Assembly (NCBI GenBank): GCA_036401755.1
Contig: DASWUD010000100.1
Coordinates: 1 to 10,960 of the forward strand
DNA: 10,960 nucleotides
Direction of reading: 5' to 3'
Source: DASWUD01 sp036401755
GTDB taxonomy: Bacteria > Pseudomonadota > Gammaproteobacteria > Thiohalomonadales > Thiohalomonadaceae
In this document: piece by piece, positions 6,308-10,960 of the stretch
How the letters are laid out: every line of letters begins with the position of its first letter
How positions within the stretch are numbered: the stretch's first letter is position 1
Made by a program: the position numbers and the translations under genes
The notes under the pieces: model-generated
The model's input: only the letters and a program-made list of their open reading frames with translations
Told to the model about the DNA's origin: nothing
Databases searched by the model: none

Positions 6308-7348
6308 ATGGCGATACGGACACTTCTGCTGGGCGTGCTGTTGCTGGCCGCGACCTCGTTGTGCGCCGCCCCCGATGGCGCACAGCTCTACGGTCAGCAC
6401 TGCGCCGTCTGCCATGGGAGCCAGGGGCGAGGCGGCGTGGGGGTGCCGATCGCCTTGCCCGCCTTTCTTGCCACGGTGGACGATGAGTTCCTGTTCAAGA
6501 CCATCCGCACGGGTCGTCCCGGCCGTGTCATGCCCGCCTTTACCGATTTGAGCGATGCGCAGGTGAGCGCCCTCGTCAAACATTTGCGCAGTTGGGCACC
6601 CAGCCAACAGGTGATCTCCCATAGCGATAGGCGGGTGAAGGGTAATGTGTCGCGCGGCAAAGAGCTCTACGGGAAACATTGCGCGGGTTGTCATGGTGCG
6701 AAGGGTGAGGGTGGGCACGGCACCGGCGTCACCTTCTCGCGCCCGCGCGAATTGCCGGTGATGCCGCCGGCACTCAACAACAAAGGTTTCCTCACGGCCG
6801 CCAGCGACAGCATGATCAAGCAGACCCTGATGAAGGGGCGCGAGGGGACGCCGATGATGTCGTATCTCGCCATGGGGCTGAAGGAGCGCGACATCAACGA
6901 TATCGTCGCCTATGTGCGCTCCTTCGAAACCGCGCCGCTCCTCTGGCGCCCGCCAGAGGATGAGGCACCGGTGCTGGAGATGGCGTCGCCCTACTCGGTC
7001 GAGGAGACGGTGGAAAACCTGAAGCGGGCCATTGTGGGCAAGAACTTCGTGGTGATCCGCATCCAGACCCTCGATAACGGCTTCGTGCCGGAGGCCAAGG
7101 AGGACCACCACCAGGTAATCGTCTACTTCTGCAACTTCAATTTTATCAACCAGGCCCTCTCGCTCGATCCGCGTATCGGCCTGTTCATGCCATGCCGCAT
7201 TACGGTGGTGGAGCAGGACGGCGTGGTAAAGGTGATGTCGATCAATCCGAAATATCAGAGCCGCCTGTTCAACAACGAAGAGCTGGATGTCCCCTGCGAA
7301 GAGATGACCGACGTCTATAAGGGCATCATCGAGGAGGCCACCATATGA
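6308..7348 (+). CDS. Secreted dihaem cytochrome c fused to a C-terminal DUF302 domain
   Basis: A 346-residue protein with a Sec signal peptide (about 1-21, LLLGVLLLAATSLCAA), then two class-I-like cytochrome c domains. Haem sites are CAVCH at 32-36 and CAGCH at 125-129. Likely axial methionines are M75 in RVMPAF for the first and M183 or M184 in TPMMSYL for the second. A DUF302 domain follows at about 228-342 with the family's MPCR motif at 294-297 (C296), plus C275 and C330. The protein should act in the periplasm as an electron carrier whose partner domain is uncharacterised. The ATG at 6308 has AAGGA at 6296-6300, 7 bases upstream; an in-frame TTG at 6302 is too close to that site. The stop overlaps the next start (ATGA), so the pair is translationally coupled. 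The substrate or donor is unknown; sulfur or nitrogen respiration would be guesses. Confidence 0.9.
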   Translation: MAIRTLLLGVLLLAATSLCAAPDGAQLYGQHCAVCHGSQGRGGVGVPIALPAFLATVDDEFLFKTIRTGRPGRVMPAFTDLSDAQVSALVKHLRSWAPSQQVISHSDRRVKGNVSRGKELYGKHCAGCHGAKGEGGHGTGVTFSRPRELPVMPPALNNKGFLTAASDSMIKQTLMKGREGTPMMSYLAMGLKERDINDIVAYVRSFETAPLLWRPPEDEAPVLEMASPYSVEETVENLKRAIVGKNFVVIRIQTLDNGFVPEAKEDHHQVIVYFCNFNFINQALSLDPRIGLFMPCRITVVEQDGVVKVMSINPKYQSRLFNNEELDVPCEEMTDVYKGIIEEATI

Positions 7349-7806
7349 GTCCGTTTACGCAGATGAGAAGAGTCGGGCTTGCGGTGCTACTGCTACTGTG
7401 CGCGCTCCCTGGCGCGGCGCAGGAGCTGATGATGGTGCGCTCGCCCCACAGCTTCCCCGAGGCGATGCTGACACTGCAGAGCGCCATCGGCGACCACGGT
7501 TATACCCTGTCGCGGGTACAGCGCGTCGATATCGGTCTGACCGGCAGCGGCTTTACCACCGATAAATATCGCGTGGTCTTCTTCGGCAAGATCGACGAGA
7601 TACGCATGCTCACCTCGCGCTATCCACAGTTGATCCCCTATTTGCCGTTGCACATGACCATCTTCGCCGAGGAGGAAGAGACCATTGTGGTGATGGAGGA
7701 CCCCGCACGCATGGCCAACCTGGTCCCAGACCCCGAGGTGGCTTATCTCTTCCGGCGCTGGCACAACGACGTGCTGTCGATCCTCGAGCAAGTTAGCCAG
7801 GAGTGA
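7345..7806 (+). CDS. Secreted DUF302 domain protein
   Basis: A 153-residue protein with an N-terminal signal peptide (about 1-25, core VGLAVLLLLCALPGAA) and one DUF302 domain at about 29-150. It can be lined up by eye with the DUF302 part of the upstream cytochrome: RVVFFGKID against VIVYFCNFN, and LPLHMTIFAE against MPCRITVVEQ. The family Pro-Cys-Arg motif is thus replaced by Pro-Leu-His (101-103), leaving no cysteine in the mature protein. It starts within the ATGA overlap, with GAGGAGG at 7331-7337 seven bases upstream. DUF302 proteins of known structure form dimers, so a heterodimer with the cytochrome-borne DUF302 is a reasonable idea but not shown. Function is unknown. Confidence 0.85.
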   Translation: MSPFTQMRRVGLAVLLLLCALPGAAQELMMVRSPHSFPEAMLTLQSAIGDHGYTLSRVQRVDIGLTGSGFTTDKYRVVFFGKIDEIRMLTSRYPQLIPYLPLHMTIFAEEEETIVVMEDPARMANLVPDPEVAYLFRRWHNDVLSILEQVSQE

Positions 7807-7827
7807 AAGGCCACGAGGCGCTCCACC

Positions 7828-7866
7828 TTGAGTGTATCGGCGTGCGCCCATCCTCGCCGAGTTCAA
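7828..7866. terminator. Weak imperfect hairpin in the convergent gap
   Basis: TCGGCG at 7837-7842 pairs with CGCCGA at 7855-7860, and the outer TTGA/TCAA arms (7828-7831 with 7863-7866) extend it across a small internal loop. It lies between the stops of the DUF302 gene and the convergent MazG-type gene. There is no T-run on either side, so a terminator role is only suggested by position. Confidence 0.25.
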
Positions 7867-7893
7867 TAAGCGGCTGCGGCAGCACGGTGAGAG

Positions 7894-8256
7894 TTATTTT
7901 TCGTATTCTTGCGCGCGCTTGGCCGAGCCTTTCACCTTGTCGGCCGGATAACGCTGTTCATTGATGTCGATCTTGTCGTTGCCGGCCCTGACCAGATCGA
8001 TGCCGAGCCGATCCGAAATACGCACCAGGTAGAGCAGGATATCGGCCAGTTCCAGTCGCACCTCTTCCAGCTTCTTATCATCGAGCGCGCTGCTCTGCGC
8101 CTCGCTCAGCCACTGAAAGTGCTCCACCAGCTCCGCCGCCTCCGCGATCAGCGCCATGGAGAGATTCTTCGGTGAATGAAATTGCTCCCAGTCGCGCGCC
8201 CTGGCGAACTGTTCCAGGCGTTGGCGCAGACTTTCGAGGGAGTCGGGGTTGGTCAT
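7894..8256 (-). CDS. MazG-like nucleotide pyrophosphohydrolase (RS21-C6 / dCTPase type)
   Basis: A 120-residue all-alpha single-domain protein of the MazG superfamily, hydrolysing (d)NTPs to monophosphate and pyrophosphate, probably to clean the nucleotide pool. The Mg-binding signature is visible as E39 and E42 in IAEAAELVEHFQWL (37-50), then E69 and D72 in LELADILLYL (68-77). The C-terminal KIDINEQRYP (95-104) corresponds to the conserved Lys-Asn-Arg-Tyr-Pro region, with Asp-Ile-Asn in place of the more usual Asn. The tryptophan in ARDWEQFHSPKNL (20-32) and the overall length fit the RS21-C6/iMazG subgroup, whose preferred substrate is often dCTP; the substrate here is unproven. The ATG at 8256 has AGAGG upstream. 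A longer frame to 8361 would run into an intergenic repeat and is rejected. It is monocistronic and convergent with the DUF302 operon. Confidence 0.9.
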   Translation of the reverse strand: MTNPDSLESLRQRLEQFARARDWEQFHSPKNLSMALIAEAAELVEHFQWLSEAQSSALDDKKLEEVRLELADILLYLVRISDRLGIDLVRAGNDKIDINEQRYPADKVKGSAKRAQEYEK

Positions 8257-8280
8257 GGTTGTTACCTCTGCAAGAGTAAA

Positions 8281-8334
8281 GACACCAAAGTAGCCATGTG
8301 TTGCCGGACTTTGCTTTGCGTACTTCGTGGTTAA
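8281..8334. repeat. Second degenerate intergenic repeat fragment (CTTTGCGTACTTCGTGGTTAA)
   Basis: The phrase at 8314-8334, and GACACCAAAG at 8281-8290 facing it, echo the repeat at 5981-6067. Read on the minus strand it gives AACCACGAAGTACGCAAAG, a form I recall as common between genes of environmental bacteria. It lies upstream of the MazG-type gene, in the 214-base gap (8257-8470) before the ATPase stop. That gap also has a 6-bp GCGCCG/CGGCGC stem at 8404-8421 with no T-tract in the minus direction. Confidence 0.45.
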
Positions 8335-8470
8335 CGTGGTTTGCACCTTGCCGCTGCGCACGCGTAGTGCTGTGTGCCTGGAAACAGATGGGCTTTCGCA
8401 ACGGCGCCGGTACGACGGCGCTTATCTTCGCACAAATAACGTCACGGAGATGGCCCGCGGCACTGCCAGC

Positions 8471-10867
8471 TCAGGGTGGTGTTACGCCCGTTTTAGTCGA
8501 GCCAGCCAGCCTGCGGACCAGTAATACCTTGAGACTATCGTTGATGACCAGGCAGGAGAACATCGCGTAGAAGAAGATCAACGCCACCTGCCCGGGTGGC
8601 AGGGGTGCCAGGCTGGGGATGCCGGAGACAGCCAGCAGGGTGCCGATCAGCGCATCCGCAGCAAGCGCCAGCAGCAGCGGCCGGCTCGGCATGCTCGACC
8701 AGAACCAGCGCCGCTCCCGCGCCGAGACGATGGAGAAGATCGCCAGATAGAGCAGTGTCAGAAAGCTGAAGGTGTAGAGTGCGTTTTCGTCGCTCGCCAG
8801 ACCGAACGGTTTCCAGCAGAGCCACAACAGCAGCAGCGCCTCTGCCGTCATCATCACGCCTAATAGCGCCGAGACGAACGTGATGCCACCAATGTTCCAG
8901 CTTTCGGGCAGCGGCGAAGATCGCACCCGGTCGGTGGAGAGTGTGATCTTGGCAAAGTCGGTCATGAAGGTGAGCAGCAGCATGATGAAGGCGGTGACCA
9001 CGAATTTGCCGGTGATGACGAAGGTGATCGAGACAAAGGCCAACTTGAGAATAGTGCGACTGATCTTGTTGATGATCCAGGTGAGGATGCGCTGGTAGAT
9101 GGTGCGTCCCTGTTCGACCAGCGCGATGATGTTGGTCAGGCCCGGTTCGGTCAGTACCACACTGGCTGCCCCCTTGGCCACATCGGTGGCGCTGCTCACG
9201 GCGATGCCCACCTCGGCCTGGCGCAGTGCCGGAGCATCGTTGACGCCGTCACCGGTCATGCCGGTCACATGGCCATGCTCCTGCAGGTAACGCACCACGG
9301 TGTACTTGTCCTCCGGATAGACCTCGGCAAAGCCATCCACGCCTGCCAGCAGTTCGCCACTCGGCTGTTCGGACGGAGCACGCTGGGCCTTCAGCTCGCC
9401 GACACGCCGGATGTCGGCGAGGCCAACCCCGCGTGCGATTTCACTGGCCACCGCCAGCGCATCACCGGTCAGCATCTTCACCCGCACACCGACACGGTGC
9501 AGTGTGGCGATCAACTCAGCTGCATCGGGCCGGGGTGGATCGTACAGCGTCACCAGACCTATCATGCGCAGCGGCCCGCCTTCACTACCCTGCGCCACCG
9601 CCAGCGTCCGATAGCCTTTTTGGGCTAACTCGCCGAGCCGTGCCTCCAGCGCCGCGCTCGCTGTCGCCGAGAGCGCGCACTGCACGGCGATACTGCGCAC
9701 CGCCCCCTTCATGACACGCAGCCGCTCGCCGTTCAGCTCGATGAGTGCTTCGGTGCGCCGCGTCTGCGCGTCAAACGGGGTGAAGGAGATGGGTGGTGGC
9801 GTGCCGGTGGCGAAGAGGTGGCGCTCCCTTGCCGCGGCAAGAAATGCCATATCGATGGGGTCCTGGTCCGCCTCCTGCGAGGCGAGCGCGCCGGCCAGCA
9901 GCACCTGGGAGGCGTTCGTCCCCTCCAGTGGGATCACATCCGTGACCGTGAGCCGGTTCATGGTGATGGTGCCCGTCTTGTCCACGCAAAGGGTGTCCAT
10001 GGTGGCGGCATCCTCCGCCGCGCTGAGGCGTGTGACCAGCACGCCGCGCCGGGCCAGCTCCTTTGCGCCCACGGCCATGGTGACGGTAAACATGACGGGC
10101 AGGGCGATGGGCACCGCGCCCATCAACAGCACCAGCAGCAGCGGGACGATCTCCACCAGTGGCAGGCCGCGGGCGAGGGAGAGCGCGCCGACCACACTCA
10201 GCAACGTGCCGACGATGACCAGCAGCCAGCGCACCACCTTCGTCACCACCGCTTCGATATGGAGCTTCGGTCGCGCCAGCTGTACCAACTCGGTGGTGCG
10301 GCCAAAATAGGTTTGCGCGCCGGTCAAAATCACCACGCCGTTGCCCTCGCCGTGACGAATCACCGAACCGGAGGAGAGCACCTCCCCCAGCTGCCTGGAG
10401 ACCTCCTGCGATTCACCGGTGAGGGCCGACTGGTCGATATTCATTGCACCGCTCAGCAGCCGGATGTCGGCCGGAATGATGTCGCCGGCGCGCAGCCGCA
10501 CAATGTCGCCCGGCACCAGTTCACGCGCGGGATGGAGCTGCCAGACGCCATCGCGCAGGATGCGCGCGCTGACCTGCAGCCTGCGCCGCAACGTCGCCAC
10601 CACCGTGGCGGCGCGCTGCTCCTGCATAAAACTCAGTATGGCGTTGATGAGCAGCAGTGCGCTGACGATCACCAGGTCGGAATATTTATGCAGATAGGCC
10701 GACAGGGCCATGATCAGCTCCAGCATCCAGGCCGACATGCCCCAGAACTTGCCGAGAAACCGGCGCAGCGGATGGCGGCGCAACTCGGCCACTTCGTTAT
10801 AGCCGTGCTGTTTGAGACGCGTCGCAGCTTGCGTAGCCGACAGACCGCGCTCCGGCGCAACCTGCAA
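8471..10867 (-). CDS. P-type ATPase, plasma-membrane proton-efflux (P3A) type
   Basis: A 798-residue ion pump with all P-type landmarks: cation-ATPase N domain at the start (GLSATQAATRL, 8-18), actuator TGES (150-153), the M4 motif PIALP (253-257), phosphorylation site DKTGT with D296, the nucleotide-binding lysine in MKGA (386-389), DPPRP (443-447), MLTGD (465-469) and the hinge TGDGVNDAP (538-546). The M6 segment FMTDFAKITLSTDRV carries D637, at the place of the proton-accepting Asp of plant and fungal H+-ATPases, which supports H+ export over Ca2+ or Mg2+ transport. The long C-terminal autoinhibitory domain of eukaryotic pumps is absent. The 5' end is uncertain: the given start is a TTG without a ribosome site, and the in-frame codons upstream to a TAG at 10940-10942 still look family-like (ASLGELLTLLQ) yet contain no ATG or GTG. 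The true start may need a rare codon, or a base may be missing. Confidence 0.9.
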   Translation of the reverse strand: MQVAPERGLSATQAATRLKQHGYNEVAELRRHPLRRFLGKFWGMSAWMLELIMALSAYLHKYSDLVIVSALLLINAILSFMQEQRAATVVATLRRRLQVSARILRDGVWQLHPARELVPGDIVRLRAGDIIPADIRLLSGAMNIDQSALTGESQEVSRQLGEVLSSGSVIRHGEGNGVVILTGAQTYFGRTTELVQLARPKLHIEAVVTKVVRWLLVIVGTLLSVVGALSLARGLPLVEIVPLLLVLLMGAVPIALPVMFTVTMAVGAKELARRGVLVTRLSAAEDAATMDTLCVDKTGTITMNRLTVTDVIPLEGTNASQVLLAGALASQEADQDPIDMAFLAAARERHLFATGTPPPISFTPFDAQTRRTEALIELNGERLRVMKGAVRSIAVQCALSATASAALEARLGELAQKGYRTLAVAQGSEGGPLRMIGLVTLYDPPRPDAAELIATLHRVGVRVKMLTGDALAVASEIARGVGLADIRRVGELKAQRAPSEQPSGELLAGVDGFAEVYPEDKYTVVRYLQEHGHVTGMTGDGVNDAPALRQAEVGIAVSSATDVAKGAASVVLTEPGLTNIIALVEQGRTIYQRILTWIINKISRTILKLAFVSITFVITGKFVVTAFIMLLLTFMTDFAKITLSTDRVRSSPLPESWNIGGITFVSALLGVMMTAEALLLLWLCWKPFGLASDENALYTFSFLTLLYLAIFSIVSARERRWFWSSMPSRPLLLALAADALIGTLLAVSGIPSLAPLPPGQVALIFFYAMFSCLVINDSLKVLLVRRLAGSTKTGVTPP

Positions 10868-10960
10868 AAGCGTCAGCAGTTCGCCAAGCGATGCCGAAGC
10901 GAGAGTGGAGCCCCAGGGTTTTGTGTCTGACCGTTCATGCTATTGACGGGTCGCCCTCAT
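10868..10960 (-). other. 5' region of the proton ATPase gene with unclear start
   Basis: Read on the minus strand there is an ATG at 10938 in a different frame from the ATPase, and another ATG at the window edge (10960) that is in the ATPase frame but stopped after six codons by TAG (10940-10942). Between that stop and the TTG at 10867 the ATPase frame is open and protein-like. One added base between 10938 and about 10905 would join the 10938 ATG to the ATPase. No clear Shine-Dalgarno precedes any candidate. Confidence 0.5.

Noticed and set aside
6242..7111. A 289-codon minus-strand frame over the cytochrome gene, ending inside the palindrome
   Set aside because: It is the complement of the CXXCH domains and has a His/Arg-rich shadow composition.
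8404..8421. GCGCCG/CGGCGC hairpin as a terminator for the ATPase gene
   Set aside because: The stem is perfect for 6 bp, but the minus-strand continuation has no T-tract, so I list it only as part of the gap.
9818..10930. A 370-codon plus-strand frame over the ATPase gene
   Set aside because: It is rich in His, Gln, Gly and Arg, is antisense to the DKTGT and TGES regions of the ATPase, and has no recognisable domain.

Overview
The window looks like ordinary chromosomal DNA of a GC-rich gammaproteobacterium. The evidence is the divergent cyaY / lptM-lysA arrangement, a full-length YcaO of the E. coli type, and the family-level resemblance of most genes to gammaproteobacterial proteins. The secreted dihaem cytochrome c and the P-type proton ATPase suggest a respiring, possibly chemolithotrophic relative (for example Chromatiales-like). 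That last step is inference; no marker gene fixes the taxon.

Layout. (1) 31-1344, minus: a CNNM/CBS/CorC_HlyC membrane protein, with a hairpin just past its stop. (2) 1547-3603, plus: YcaO followed by a small DUF4282 membrane protein, ended by a good intrinsic terminator. (3) 3669-5485, minus: a compact run of lptM (LPS-transport chaperone lipoprotein), lysA (last step of lysine synthesis) and a small CoA-binding-domain protein, with gaps of 6 and 2 bases. (4) 5616-5942, plus: cyaY (frataxin), divergent from lptM. (5) 5943-6307: a 365-base gap holding a degenerate intergenic repeat and, next to the following gene, a perfect 15-bp inverted repeat. (6) 6308-7806, plus: a two-gene operon with a 4-base overlap, a secreted dihaem cytochrome c fused to a DUF302 domain and then a second secreted DUF302 protein. 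(7) 7894-8256, minus: a MazG-type nucleotide pyrophosphohydrolase. (8) 8471-10867, minus: a P3A-type proton-pumping ATPase whose 5' end is unclear because no in-frame ATG or GTG is present.

Most genes are housekeeping. The least explained part is the cytochrome-DUF302 operon with its upstream palindrome. One DUF302 domain keeps the family's Pro-Cys-Arg motif and the other has lost the Cys, which suggests a periplasmic redox or sensing pair of unknown role. I saw no CRISPR array, tRNA, rRNA, transposase, integrase or recognised defence genes.
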